The notes under the pieces are model-generated. The model ran no database searches. It had not been told where the DNA came from and worked only from the letters and a program-made list of their open reading frames with translations. The translations under genes were made by a program, and so were the position numbers. 64,000 nt of DNA from Sinonovacula constricta (taxonomy: Eukaryota; Mollusca; Bivalvia; Cardiida; Solecurtidae): NCBI GenBank assembly GCA_007844125.1, contig CM017567.1, positions 4,283,660 through 4,347,659 on the forward strand. Reading direction: 5' to 3'. This document shows, piece after piece, positions 11,997-24,015 of the stretch (the first letter of the stretch is position 1; every line of letters begins with the position of its first letter).

Positions 11997-12559
11997 CAAG
12001 AAGTGGCATGTTAGAACCCCTGCCCAGATATACCAAAACAGCTTAGGCATGGTTTAGTGGGTCTGTACAGCTTATCTTGCTTACATTCATATCATGAGTT
12101 ATTTAAGTCCAGGCCAAATTAAAAACCCTATTAAGCAGTCTTCATCGAGACCGGCTTGCACGATGCCTAGGACAAGCACTTTTGATTTTGGGCAAGTTAA
12201 AATTCCTGAATGCTTTTCCGTAAACAAAAGCCTTATTATTGTTAACATTGGTGAAAAATGAGGGAAATTTCCCCAAATTGGCAATAAAACCTGATCGGTT
12301 AAGGCGTCTCTAAGAGTGTTCTGTATCACTGAAATGCTTTTTCTGCGAATCACTAAAGTATGCAATGAGTCATTTGCGAAATTGAGGAAAAGGTGAATTT
12401 CTCTTGCAACAATGTAACATTATTCATCTTGCAATAATTGTTTGTATATTCATAGAGTAATTTACTCTCAGATATTACATACGAAAATATGATCAAAAAG
12501 ATTTAAATTGATTTCTATGATACTGTCTGTAAAACATCGTAAATGTTGAATTTGAAGTA

Positions 12560-13525
12560 CAGTCAAACTTGTATTAAGCAGCCACCCAAGGGATTGACGA
12601 AAATTGGCTTCTTAAGACAAGTTGGCTGCTTAATACAAAACATCCCTTTGGAGACTACAAGAAATGCAATCTCTTAACTAAGTTCTTAATTAATCAAGTA
12701 CTCCTACATGTTATTTTTAAATTTTAAACTACATGTGCATGTATTTTATTAAAAAGATTGATTTAGGTGTACATAAATGTATATTAAAAAGAAAAAAAAA
12801 GTCAAAGTAAATGCAATCCAGAAGCTTGACAACCTTAACTCGATCTTCTAGCGACAGGCACGTCCGTTTAGACATGATGGATATCTTACTGATAATGCTG
12901 ACGAGTTCTAATTGTTCCATATTTATACAGTTCAACATTAAAGATAAGACAATTAAATAACAGTTTGTTTTGGCAACAGTTTTAATTTCTCTTTTAACTA
13001 AAACAATTAAAAAAGGCCGCCGATACAGCAATGCGCTTTTAAACATTAACGATTAATGTCGGCACCTGAATGTTTGTACTTAAACATAAAAGCGGAAGTA
13101 GAGTTGTCACGTGATAACTCTCTGGTGAAAATTACATGTGATTATGCAAACTGGACACAGATTGACATTAGTAAAGGTAATTAAAGTACACCGCTGCTTA
13201 ACTGGTACAACAATATCCCTACGCTCATCACATCAAGCTGCCAATTACTAGGTAGTTAGGCAGAGTACGCCTTTGTCACTGTGTAGTGGGTGGGGTGAAG
13301 GGGATTAGCGTTTACACGTCCATTGACTGACAACTGCTGATTGGCCGTTGATTAGGGGTCAATTAAGGAAGGATTATTTCGTTTGAAGGTGACCGCTGGC
13401 CGCAGAACACAAACGACCGCTTATTACAAGAAAATTAAAGAAGAAATTGCTTGGGGGGAATTGAAGTGACCGCTTACACCAAAATGGCCGCTCTTAACAT
13501 GCGACCGCTAGTACAAGTTAGACTG
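12560..13525 (-). mobile_element. pogo/Tigger-type DNA transposon, internally deleted
   Basis: The left end CAGTCAAACTTGTATTAAGC and the right end, read inverted as CAGTCTAACTTGTACTAGCG, form terminal inverted repeats flanked by TA on both sides (12558-12559 and 13526-13527). Both features are typical of the pogo/Tigger group. The element is 966 bp and retains only the transposase start listed separately. Subterminal sequence with repeated AAGCAGCC/GCGGTC motifs lies inside both ends. Confidence 0.8.
12816..12875 (-). pseudogene. Remnant of CENP-B-like transposase N-terminus
   Basis: Twenty minus-strand codons read MSKRTCLSLEDRVKVVKLLD, closely resembling the start of the CENP-B/Tigger/Jerky helix-turn-helix domain (basic residues, then S-L-E-D/E-K/R-V-K-V-I/V-x-L-L). 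Beyond the aspartate the frame becomes poly-Phe and AT-rich and no DDE catalytic domain is present. It lies inside the TIR-bounded element, which supports both calls. Confidence 0.7.
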
Positions 13526-14289
13526 TATTTCGATGGAGCTCAGCCTCAAAAATAAAAACCAGAGCCCGAAAAACAAAAAAATCCATCAGAAAATAAAAAG
13601 TGCATGAAAGCAAATGCCAGCGTTTGTTGAGAACCCAATGGCAGAGAGACCAGCCTTGGTTGAGATACTACGAAGGCCCAAGCTTGATGTTTTGCAATGA
13701 TGTTTTCAGGCTAGTGAAACCAGTTTCGAGCAAGTGATATTTCCCAGTGCCTTGCTCAAAGGGGAAGTGGTTTGAAAAAATTAAGGCGTAGACTTAAGGG
13801 TATTGTGATACATCAAATTACAGAATAAAGACAACAAATTTAAGGAATACAATGTCTTTTTCAATATTCAACAGCACCAATGACAATGCAATTAGAATCA
13901 TGGCGAAATATTTAGATTGCCCAATTAAAACAACCTCTGAGATGCACAAAACACTAACCATAACAAACATATTTCTTTTATACAATTTTACTTTTGAAAA
14001 TCATCATCAATTTCTTTTTCAATTAGGGGTATTTGGTTAACTTCATGGTAACAATTCTGCTAGAAGTGCCACCTACTGGTGGTTCAGTTGGCAGACTGCC
14101 TTGTGCTGGGAGAGATTTCTGCACCATGAGGTACTTTCCATAAATCTTAATTGTTTTTGGGTCTCACTATGTAATCAGCTTCACTCACGACCATCAACAT
14201 TTCTCATAAATAACTTGAAGAAAATTGTCAAAAATTCCTTGCAGAGATGTGGTGGTATATATATTTTTTTAATCCACAACTAGTTCAAC

Positions 14290-14410
14290 ACTTAACCAAT
14301 AATAGTTGATATGATCTTTGTAAATAAGGTAAATCTGGATCAGCTTGTTTCCAGTAGAAGCTGTGTGGTCAGGAGCTGCATTATTTGCTTAAAAGTTTTT
14401 GTTCATATAT
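14290..14410. mobile_element. Foldback MITE copy, partial
   Basis: It contains AAATCTGGATCAGCTTGTTT, then GAAGCTGTGTGGTCAGGAGC and TGCATTATTTGCT, the two arms of the family hairpin. Confidence 0.5.
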
Positions 14411-14430
14411 CTGGCTAACTTAACTAAAAT

Positions 14431-14600
14431 AAGAATGGAAAACTAAGAAAAGAATGGAAAACAAAGACAAGAACAGATAACTAACAAAAAAATGGAAAAC
14501 TACCATAATGGATAACTAACAAAAGAATGGATTATTAAAATAAGAATGGGTAACAAACATAAAAACGGATAACTTACATAAGAATGGATAACTTAGATAT
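14431..14600 (+). repeat. Tandem repeat, about 20-22 bp x 8
   Basis: Units resemble AAGAATGGATAACTAACATA with drift toward AAGAATGGAAAACTAAGAAA at the left end. Confidence 0.8.
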
Positions 14601-14633
14601 GAGGATGCCAGCGGCAAAATGGTTTAGCTCTTA

Positions 14634-14825
14634 GCTTGATTAGCAAGTACTGATAAGCAACTAGTGCAGACCCAGATCAGCCAGCTCCCTGCTGGCAGCT
14701 GCGATGATCAGGATCTACAGTATTAGATACTGAGCTTTCAGCAATATGTCTAGGCACTTTTTCATGTTCAAGATGACTAAGAACTAGTATGGGTTATACA
14801 CAATTTGTAGCAGGCATCAGGAGGC
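14634..14825. mobile_element. Foldback MITE copy, near full length
   Basis: It starts TTAGCTCTTAGCTTGATTAG. The core has CAGACCCAGATCAGCCAGCT paired with GATGATCAGGATCTACAGTA. It continues with GCAATATGTCTAGGCAC and ends near ATTTGTAGCAGGCAT. Confidence 0.7.
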
Positions 14826-15097
14826 ACCTTGGCTGATTTTCTCTTCCAGTCCAGTCACCAGATAGTTAAGGAGATCCATTCATGAGATAAATTATGATAA
14901 ATATCCTGATAAATATCCAGATATATCATGATAAATCTAAACAAGCAGGTAAAAAAAGTTATTCCAGGAGATAACCAGACCCAAGAAAGCTTGATGGTGG
15001 GAAACTGTGGATGGTTATGTTTTCTCATAATGTGAAGGGCAAAGGAGGACATAATTCAGATAGTGTAGGCCAGGAGTGGAAACTGGGTCATTTTGTA

Positions 15098-15241
15098 TGA
15101 ACCATGTCGAAGTTATTTGCTTATTCATGTCTAAAGAAACTGATGCTGATCCTGTTATGATAGCTATAAGTAGGCGCTGCCTGATCTGGATCTACCATTT
15201 TTGCCTTAGCCTGATCATTTGGGGCTTATGAGTGTTAAGTT
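15098..15241. mobile_element. Foldback MITE copy, partial
   Basis: The core has CTGATGCTGATCCTGTTATG and GCCTGATCTGGATCTACCAT. It ends TTATGAGTGTTAAG. Confidence 0.55.
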
Positions 15242-15713
15242 GGTTTGTGAAAAATTGTTGTGTTTCAGTTAGACTTTTTTATCTTAAAACATATTGGAAC
15301 ATAAAAAATCTATAATTCTCCTGGTTAAGAAACAATCTGGGTTTCCTTCACATATTGGTAAATAATGAAATAAAATGGAAGGAAAGGTAATCTTATGAAA
15401 TAAGCATTTCTTGCAACATTCCTAATCTTGTGTCAAATTAATTTTCATTCCTTAAATGTTCAAATTCAACTAGCAAGTCAATCAATCTTTTTGCTAGACA
15501 AGATAACATACATGTTACCTTAAGCAAAACTTAAACAACTGAAAACGAGAGCTTTTATTTATTTATTTTTTTTTTAGATTTATTGCTTTGACATCATTAT
15601 GGTCATACTGGCAGAGGACAGCCTTAGACAAATGTTTAGGTGAACACTGCAGGCCAGCTTGGAAAATCTCCAGATATAGAGGTTCCTGTCCATCCATGGA
15701 CAAGCAGGAGGTA

Positions 15714-15752
15714 CAGAACAGAGCAGAGCAGAGCAGAACAGAACAGAACAGA
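15714..15752 (+). repeat. (CAGAG/CAGAA)n microsatellite
   Basis: This is a pentanucleotide run of about eight units with CAGAG on the left and CAGAA on the right. Confidence 0.85.
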
Positions 15753-16282
15753 GATTATTCACTTTGACTTAGGCATATAGGCCCATCGTCAATAAACTGA
15801 AACATATATACACAAAATACAAAGCAAGATGGTGATTCTAACCTCGCTGCTGCAAGTGCCCATGAAATTGTACTAAGGGTGGTAACTCATAATATGGATT
15901 GTTTAAATTAGATAATCATATCCAACTAAAAACAATTATTTCAAACATCTCAGTTTCAAACCTTAAGTTTTTCAATGATGAGTCTTGGACTAAAACAGTC
16001 ACACATGGCTAAAATGCCATAAAAAACACACCAGAAGACCAACTCATGAACAAAAACGAAATAAAAACACATGAATGTTACATTTGTGTATTAACAAACT
16101 TGTAACCAGTCTTTAAAAAGCACCAGAACATCTATGTAAAGCTAGCATGAACTGAGATTCTACACAGAAAGTTCAGGTTTAATTGGCACTTAGGTTTGAC
16201 TGCCATTTTACCTCCCGGTTCCCTGTAACAAGGTCTGGCTTACATTAAGACATTAAGAGCAGATTGCAGAAATAGGGAACCA

Positions 16283-16474
16283 TTAACTCTTAGCCTGCTA
16301 AGCACAAATTTACCAAACTGAGGCAAATAATGCAGATCCAGATTAACCAGTCTTATCAGAATCTACCATTTTTGCTACAGAGTTTAGCAATATGTGATAT
16401 ATTTTTATGTTACTTAGGAAGATGACCAAGAATTAGCACGGTTTATGAAAAATTTGCAGCATAATAGGGGTTAG
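16283..16474. mobile_element. Foldback MITE copy, full length (192 bp)
   Basis: It begins TTAACTCTTAGCCTGCTAAG, a good example of the family terminus, and ends GCAGCATAATAGGGGTTAG, its imperfect inverted complement. The central arms are degenerate. Confidence 0.75.
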
Positions 16475-17741
16475 ACTATCACCTGCAAACTTCTCTGGCA
16501 TTTCTTGAGCTCCTATCTACATGTGACTAAGTCCTAGTCACTTGAGTATTTAATGGTTGTGTGTGGGATTTTTCTTCTTCAATTATTTAACTTTCAAAGT
16601 TTGATTATAAAAATTAACCAAGTGAAGAAGGAATGATGATTTTTGTTGTCCCAGATGCATTATGCCCCAAAAAGGTTTACCTAAGTTCTGGTCCTCTAGT
16701 TGTATGGTGGTAGGGGCAGTGCACATTATTAACTCATTTATATTGTACATTTAATTGTAATGAGACATTAATGAATAGTCTCCCCTAAATAATCCCTTAA
16801 TGCAATTAGGTCCTTTGAATTGTTTCTTGGTTATTACGCTCATGCTCTGTGGACTGTATGTTGACTTTTCTGCCTTTCTTGTGATACCCAGGTTAATCAT
16901 TGTCAACAAACACTTCCATTTTCTTTTTTAAATAACATATTTCTGTCCTTTCCATTTCTGTAAGTATTTAAATTGATTTTAGGCTTATATTTATGCAAAA
17001 GTAAGAAATTTCCCTGTTTGTTATTGCAATATCTACAATAGAACAGGCAATAAAATTCAAGAATTCCAACTAAAAGTACTGTTTGGAATACCTCAGATAT
17101 TAACTAACAAGGGAGACAATTTCTATTTCACCAATGTACCCCATTATTAAAACCAGTCACTAAATATGAGGCAATGGCATCCCTGAATGAACAAATATTT
17201 ACCTAAGAATACAAAGGGAATGAAAATGTATAAAACAAATAACACACACAAAAAATTCACTGAGTATTGATGATGGCTCACATATAAATAAAGTGTCTTT
17301 CATACAATAATTTGGTTAATTATCCATATAAATGTAGACAGGTATGCTTCAACTCCAAGCTTTGCATCCTGCTGAATATCATTAATACTGCCTTGTGTTT
17401 TTGAGTGTGAGGGGATGTTTTCCATTTTTTTAAGTGTGATTTAACAATTTTAAAATAAAAAAAAACAAAACAAAAAAATATGTTGTTTTTTTTACCAAAG
17501 AGGATTGTGCCCAAAACAGCAAAGTGGGTTAAGTCTTGCTTAGGCTTGATGGTGGTACTGTGGTTTTCTCATGTTCATTACTCATTTTCTTTTAAAACTC
17601 AACTATAAGGTACAATTTTAGATTTAACAATACTATTTAATAAGTGCAAACAGCTACAATAAAACTTTTAGCTGAAACTATAAAGCTATAAGAGGAGGGT
17701 ATCTGACTCAGTAACAGAATATATTTCTAATGTATACATAC

Positions 17742-17824
17742 ATTGATGCAGGCATCCCGACACACTCTTGTTCTCGTGAAGTTACAGCAGGGTCGTCCAG
17801 AGAATGTGTTTAACTCTTGTAACA
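17742..17824 (-). CDS. RECK: RECK homologue, exon opening the second cysteine-knot motif
   Basis: This is an 83-nt minus-strand exon with acceptor ATTTTCAG and donor GTATGT. Two leading bases complete the split Val codon of the 53.2-kb exon, then 27 codons follow and it ends in phase 0. Only this frame is open. It contains GRPCCNFTRTRVCRDAC, the CC-x7-C-R-x-A-C signature that opens RECK knot motifs (compare GCCELAIALECRQAC in the vertebrate second knot, from memory). The distance from Pro-Gly-Val to the CC pair is the same as I recall for vertebrate RECK. The motif includes a potential N-glycosylation site (NFT). A second possible donor 4 nt downstream is less likely because it would shift the frame. 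The following exon was not found in the remaining 17.7 kb. Confidence 0.82.
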
Positions 17825-18556
17825 CTGAAAATATAAAATATTATCTTTCTATAGTAATTAGCCTTTAGCATGATTTGTTAAGTTTTCTCAAAGTATATAA
17901 CTGGGTCCATAATCATAACATTAAGTATAAAGTTTCCTTAAATTCTGAAAAATATGGAGACATTTCTTTGAATACATGGTTTATGAATGAAACTTAAGAT
18001 TTTTTTATATCTAAGTGAATATTTCAAGATTTAAAAAAAAAAACATTTGTTTGAGTCAGAAAAATATAATAAAGTTTGTATATGAATACCACCCTTGTAC
18101 TGTAAACTCTAAATGTATAATTAGCCTACAAAAGTAACACTTATTTAATTTAAATGCAAAGTTAATAGGATAAATGATAAATATAAATTACCCAATCTCA
18201 TCAATGTTTCGTTACATAAAAATAACAAATAAAGTGAAAAAAAAGTTACTACTCAAAATAAATTTCTTTCTTTAGTTAGGAAAGCACTGAAAATGTGTTT
18301 ACGGAAGGAAAAAGAAGCAACGTCAACAAAATATATGTATCAGGTATAAGAAATCTGTAACAACTAATTTTATAAACAAAGATACAGGTACTAACTTAAT
18401 ATATCTGAGTATTACTTCTAACTCAAAATTACATTACCATATGTGTAACGCTTTAAATGTCTGAAACAAATCAGTTACAATTCACCTAAAACACCTACAG
18501 CCAACTGTGAGTTACAACAATTAATTAATTATTTAATGACTTAGACTACAGATAAC

Positions 18557-19112
18557 TTAACCCTTAGCTTGTTAAGCAAGATTTAATCTAGTATAGTGAA
18601 TTAAATAGCACAAATACAAACCAGACAGCTGAGAGCTATTCCAACAGCTGTGAGCTGTTCAGACAGCAGAGCTATTCAGACAGCTGACAGCTGTTCAGAC
18701 AGCAGAGCTATTCCGACAGCAGAGAGCTATTCCAACAGCTAAGAGCTATTCGGACAGCTGAGAGCTATTCCGACAGCTGAGAGCTGTTCAGACAGCTGAG
18801 AGCTGTTCAGACAGCTGAGAGCTATTCAGACAGCTAAGCTGTCCAGACAGCTGAGAGCTGAGCTGTTCAGACAGCTGAAAGCTATTAAGACAGCTGAAAG
18901 CTTTTTTGACAGCTGAGAGCTGTTCAGACAGCTGAGAGCTGTTCAGATGACTAAGAGCTGTTCAGACGACTGAGAGCTGTGTGAACAGGTTCTACACTAC
19001 TTGCTTCTTAGTCTCAATCTATAAATTTAATTAACTTTGCATAAAGCTGTAAGCTATTAATGAACAATTATTTTTAATTCTTTTTTTTACATATGTAGCA
19101 GGCTAAGAGTTA
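18557..19112. mobile_element. Foldback MITE copy with expanded centre
   Basis: The left end TTAACCCTTAGCTTGTTAAG and right end AGCAGGCTAAGAGTTA are standard family termini. The right arm GTTCTACACTACTTGCTTC is recognisable at 18990-19010. The two halves are separated by a 19-bp minisatellite of about 370 bp where other copies have only the hairpin loop. Confidence 0.8.
18616..18990 (+). repeat. 19-bp minisatellite within a MITE, about 19 units
   Basis: The unit is CAGCTGAGAGCTGTTCAGA with substitutions and small deletions. Each unit contains ACAGCT-GAG-AGCTGT, a palindrome with a 3-nt spacer. This matches the CAGCT...AGCTG centre of the host MITE, so the array appears to have grown from that hairpin. 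Confidence 0.85.
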
Positions 19113-19855
19113 CCACCCCGTCCCTTCAAAACAGTTTACATGACCTGCCACTATCTAGGTTAACAATCTTAAGTATTTTATTAGAAACGTCACTTAAAAC
19201 CATTTAAACAAAATGACATTTTCCATTACAGCAACGATTAACATTCTCCCACCTTGAGAAGTCACCTTGCTATGCAAATCATTCAATCTTTATTTCATAT
19301 TGTTAGAGAAAGCTATTAAACTTGATAAAGGTGATCTTAGACCTGAAAAAAATAGAAGAAAAACAAATGTTAAAAAAACACTGGGTCATGGAATATTGTC
19401 ATTAATCTTTCAGGGTGGTCCTGTTGCTTTGGTCATCGATAAGCCAGCACCTTACAGCAGTAGCATTGTCCACAAATAAATAGCAGAAAATACGTAACAA
19501 ACCTATCTAGTCTATCTGACATCTAAGTAAATGACAGGCCATGTTTTCTATGTGCTTGCGTGCAGACAAAAGCAAGCTGTCATACTTGGTGAGGTTAGTG
19601 AGGCGTGCCAGTGATTGGAGATATACACGAAACAGTAATTACCGTCAAATGAGAATTATTGAATCATTTGTCAAAATATCTTTGCAATGGTATTTTGATG
19701 ATTTATTGATAGCATGCATTGTAAATATTGCAAAAAAAACAACATTGAGTGGTAAGTCTATATCAGCATTTTTTTCTGTATTTATTATAATAGTTGTCCA
19801 GGCAAGGATGATTTGTCCTTCTTTTTGTAAAACTTTTACTATTGTTTTTGTTTTG

Positions 19856-20373
19856 CTGAGTTTAATGTGACACCCACAATCTTTCTGTCTCGCTGAGTTT
19901 AATGTGACACCCACAATCTTTCTGTCTCTCTGAGTTTAATGTGACACCCACAATCTTTCTGTCTTGCTGAGTTTAATGTGACACCCACAATCTTTCTGTC
20001 TCTCTGAGTTTAATGTGACACCCACAATCTTTCTGTCTCTCTGAGTTTAATGTGACACCCACAATCTTTCTGTCTCTCTGAGTTTAATGTGACACCCACA
20101 ATCTTTCTGTCTCTCTGAGTTTAATGTGACACCCACAATCTTTCTGTCTTGCTGAGTTTAATGTGACAACCACAATCTTTCTGTCTCGCTGAGTTTAATG
20201 TGACACCCACAATCTTTCTGTCTCTCTGAGTTTAATGTGACACCCACAATCTTTCTGTCTCTCTGAGTTTAATGTGACACCCACAATCTTTCTGTCTTGC
20301 TGAGTTTAATGTGACAACCACAATCTTTCTGTCTCGCTGAGTTTAATGTGACACCCACAATCTTTCTGTCTCA
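19856..20373 (+). repeat. 37-bp satellite, 14 units
   Basis: Unit starts are spaced exactly 37 bp from 19856 to 20337 with no indels. The unit includes GAGTTTAATGTGACACCCAC and ends in CTGTCTCT, CTGTCTTG or CTGTCTCG. Units 9 and 13 share a GACAACC variant and units 8 and 12 share the CTTG ending, showing a four-unit (148-bp) duplication. Confidence 0.95.
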
Positions 20374-21510
20374 CAAAGAAGGTTTCAGTATGAGGTTGAT
20401 AAAGTGTAATACTTTCTGTCTGAGTCAATAAGAAGAAATGCATTTTCATCCAGTGACTGTATCCATTCAGTCTCATAAGTTATTTGTCTCATTTAAAGTA
20501 ACTCAAAAACTTTAAAGGAAAGATTTACTTTACTAAGTAATTTTTGCCGGAAAAAGTTAAAGCGAGTTTATTTCCTAAATAGTTTATGCATTAAGAGCAT
20601 CTTAAATTTTTTATCTTAGTGGAAATATGCTAACTTTTTTACAGTAAAAGCTTCTTTTTTTCTTAGGTGAAGTTAAATTGACCTTAGTAAAACTATGCTA
20701 ATATCTTTTATAGGGATTTGTTTTTTAATAATGCATACAATCCAATGTTTTGAAAGCCCCTTTAACTAAACAGAAAAACCATCAAGAGCTTTATCAATGC
20801 TTATCAATATAATCTTCGGAATAAACACAAAAACATTTAATTTTCTTAACTGACAGTCTAGAAAAACATGTTTCGCAACTTGACTGGAGTTTATGTCCGA
20901 TAATCATTAAATCATTGAATTAATTTGGTTAATCATTCAAACACTGATGTCTGTGCAAGTCGAGCGTATAACATCTGATAAAAGTGCAACCAGATGTTAA
21001 GGTCAATGAGCAAATTACAACAATTTTTTTTTTAGATACCTGTAATTAGGTGCATCTTTAATTAAAACACTGAGCTGCTTAAATTGCCTTGAATAAACAG
21101 CCAGCAGAATGACATAAATTAATTAAGCAAATTTAACATGATTATAAAAGATATTAAAAGTGCCTTTTCTCATGCACAATGCTATAAAGTTAACAAATCT
21201 TGCTGGTAGTCTAAGGGATATTTATTTAGAATATCTTGACAAATTGAAATTATTTGGAATATAAGTAAAATGCATATTAAAAAAAATTAATTAATTTTAT
21301 TCCTTAAGAATAAACTTGAATTAGAATTTAACCAGACATATTTTTACAGAAGTAAAATTTAATCAACATGGACACTTTGAGTTGCTTTTGAAATATTTGT
21401 TCATCTGAAACAACCCTTACTAAGCAATGTCAATATGAATCAAATGGTTACACCAGAATCACACTGTTTCTGGGCTGTTTTTGAAACTTAATTTATATAT
21501 GAAATCACGA

Positions 21511-21725
21511 TTAACTCTATGCCAGATAACCACATATTTATCTGACTTAGACAAAAAGTATAGCTCCAGATCAGATAGTTCCCCTCATTGAGTTGCCTGA
21601 TCATAATCTCCACCATTTGCTATATTCTCCAGCAATATGTCTTAGGTTCATTTGCATGTGACATTAAAAGAGGACAAAGAATTAGTATTAGTTTTCATCC
21701 CACACCCCCCCATGAAACAGCACCC
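21511..21725. mobile_element. Foldback MITE copy, degenerate
   Basis: It begins TTAACTCTATGCCAGATAAC. The core has AGCTCCAGATCAGATAGTTC and GCCTGATCATAATCTCCACC, and the right side has GCAATATGTCTTAGG. Confidence 0.6.
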
Positions 21726-23635
21726 TGATGTATTATAGATATGAATTAAATGGTTTTTTAGCCTTTCAATGCCCTCATCATATGAAACAAGGCATTTTCT
21801 AATTGCTTCGTATATAGGCTGTTATCCATATGGGTCAACCCTCAGTTTCTGATTCAAACATTTGTAGGGCATGTCACCACGGCAATATGACTCTGAGGAC
21901 ACAGGTATGCTTTTAAATGTTGTTTACATTAAAACAACACTCCCTACTTACTTTCCTTTGAGTAAAAAAGAGTGATGCAGAATTAATGCGACCAGGAAAT
22001 GAGCGAAAGTCATCCCCAACCTGACAACCCTAGTTGCCAGACCCCTTATTACGATTCAAATGCTTTGTGTTGTTTTAAACAGATTTTCAAGTGGACTTCA
22101 TTCATTAGCACAAAAAACAAGACTGCTGGGGGCTCCTAGCAACCTAAAAATGATAATTGCCATGAGTGAAAAATTACCCTGTCTCATCTATTTGCTTAAT
22201 TCTATTTTAGTTCTTTAAATCAAAGAATACCACAAGGTAAGGGTTTAACAAGCATCACACAGATATCATTCAACCTTAATTGTTAACAATTGTCTGGTAA
22301 CAAATGACTTTTTTGAGTAAACTCTTTTTCAAAGGTTCTGACATTTATATTGCTTCAAGAATGATTAAAACTGTATAAATCATACATTTACCTCCATTAT
22401 ACAAACTTGTAAAAAACCCAATACTACTGAAAGAAACCTATGACAAAGGTACAACATCCATATCAGTTAGCATTTCTTCAAATTTTATTCAACATTTGCA
22501 TTTTTTCCCTTTTTAAAACCAGACACCTTTTTGAATGCCTAGAAAGTATTATCACAAAAAGTACAATCCGGCATTCAATGCATGTATAAACTTGTAATAA
22601 CCAGATATTACAAAATGTCACTTGATTAACTTTAACAATAGCCATATAGGTCCAATTTCATTCAAGCTGATATTTAAAAAGTTGAGGACTTCAATTACAA
22701 TCACTTACATGTCAGGTACTGCATGGTGGAATAATAAGAACCGTAAAAATAGAATAATAAGAACAGGAGGTGGGGTAAGGAGGAGCTGCGGCCAAATCAA
22801 GTGTCACCCGTCACCATTTGTTTTGTTAACATGACAAAAACAAAGTTTGGCAGGGGTAGAATGGCTGACAGCAGCCGAACAAAACCTTCAATTAGCCCTT
22901 CTCCCACTGCCATGTCATACTCTGAACGACAACCTACAGATGGCTGCAGTTGTCACAACTGCTACTTCTCAAAGACGTTTACAGTATGGTTTAACATACT
23001 ACCAACAATATTACAGTTATCAGAGCAAGAATTTACCTAAAAACAAAGTGTTGCTTTCACTGTAAACATCCTTAACTCAATGTTAAAGTTATTCATTGAC
23101 AGGTTTTACTTGATGCCGACAAAGTGCCATATTTATTTTAAACACCCTAAAAAAATTTTTTTTTTTTCAATTAATGACACTAATTATTTTCTAATTAAAA
23201 GTTCACAAAAATGTGATTAAAGTAATTAATTTTATAACAAATTTATTTCATATATAAATGAACATAAACTATTTTGCGTGAGTCCAAATTTTTGGCTGTA
23301 ATGACAATTACATACAGTACTTTCAATACGAGTATAATAAAATACATATTTTAACCTGTGGGTTAATTGAAGTTAATTGATTTTTATTACCTCACATACC
23401 TTGATTCCCATACCTTATTAAATGTTATGTCAACATGTCAAAACCAATAAAAATCCATATATTAAATTTCTTCAGCTTGTTTGTAAATTTATTAATTTCT
23501 GGTCAATTGTTCAGTTAACCACATTAATTGCTTTATTAATTGTGTTATATCAAATATCCCAGTATTTAGAGCTTTCAAGCTGGTGTCAATGTGTTAAAAA
23601 CATAGAAGGTTAAACCCCATGGAGTCTGTTCCCCT

Positions 23636-23835
23636 AAGGGTGGCCTTGGCCTTTCAGGGAAGGTGATCTACTTAAAACTTCTCTCATTCTTCTGCCTCTA
23701 ACAGTGTGAGTTTCAGTCTTGGTCAAGGCAAAGAACATAATGTGTGGAGGTCTTCTAGCCGACCTTCAGTGTGCCGATGGTTCTACCCCGACATCTTGTA
23801 TGGGCTTCTTTCAACCAAAAATAGAGTTTAAAAAC
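23636..23835 (+). mobile_element. SINE, family B
   Basis: The tRNA-like head is degenerate (GTGAGTTTCAGTCTTGGTC as B box). The body has GGTCTTCTAGCCGACCTTCA and GATGGTTCTACCCCGACATC. Confidence 0.6.
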
Positions 23836-23849
23836 CTCAAGGTATTTGT

Positions 23850-24015
23850 TTGTGGCCTGTATGTCCCACCAACAATCTAGCAGTTGTCTGGAGACACTGT
23901 CTTACCTGAATCAGATATAGTGCTGCCTTTACTGTGTATAGCATGCAAATAACTGGCATGATACCACAACCAGTCACATTATCGTGACACCGCGTCGACC
24001 ATATCAAGAAACTTA
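23850..24015 (-). mobile_element. SINE family C, body
   Basis: It contains CAGATATAGTGCTGCCTTTA, GGCATGATACCACAACCAG and CACATTATCGTGACACC, shared in order with copies at 26.5, 28.9 and 34.8 kb. The head is not preserved. Confidence 0.6.

Larger units (their letters stand above)
1..17741 (-). other. RECK intron downstream of the 17.8-kb exon (partial)
   Basis: No exon encoding the continuation of the second RECK knot was found, so the region is taken as the 5' part of the following intron. It carries foldback elements, three SINE families, a Tigger-type element and microsatellites. Stretches with nothing recognised include 300-900, 2110-2700, 4560-5500, 8110-8820, 12010-12540, 13550-14270 and 16480-17730. 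The block 12100-12370 has mildly coding-like composition but stops in every frame I tried beyond about 90 codons. Confidence 0.5.

Noticed and set aside
12099..12365. 88-codon minus-strand frame
   Set aside because: No family is recognised, there is a stop-interrupted frame on the other strand, and no splice signals. It may be an old transposon fragment but I cannot support that.
19541..19914. Protein-coding gene from the 109- and 89-codon frames
   Set aside because: The frames lie on opposite strands, run into the 37-bp satellite and show no protein-like pattern.
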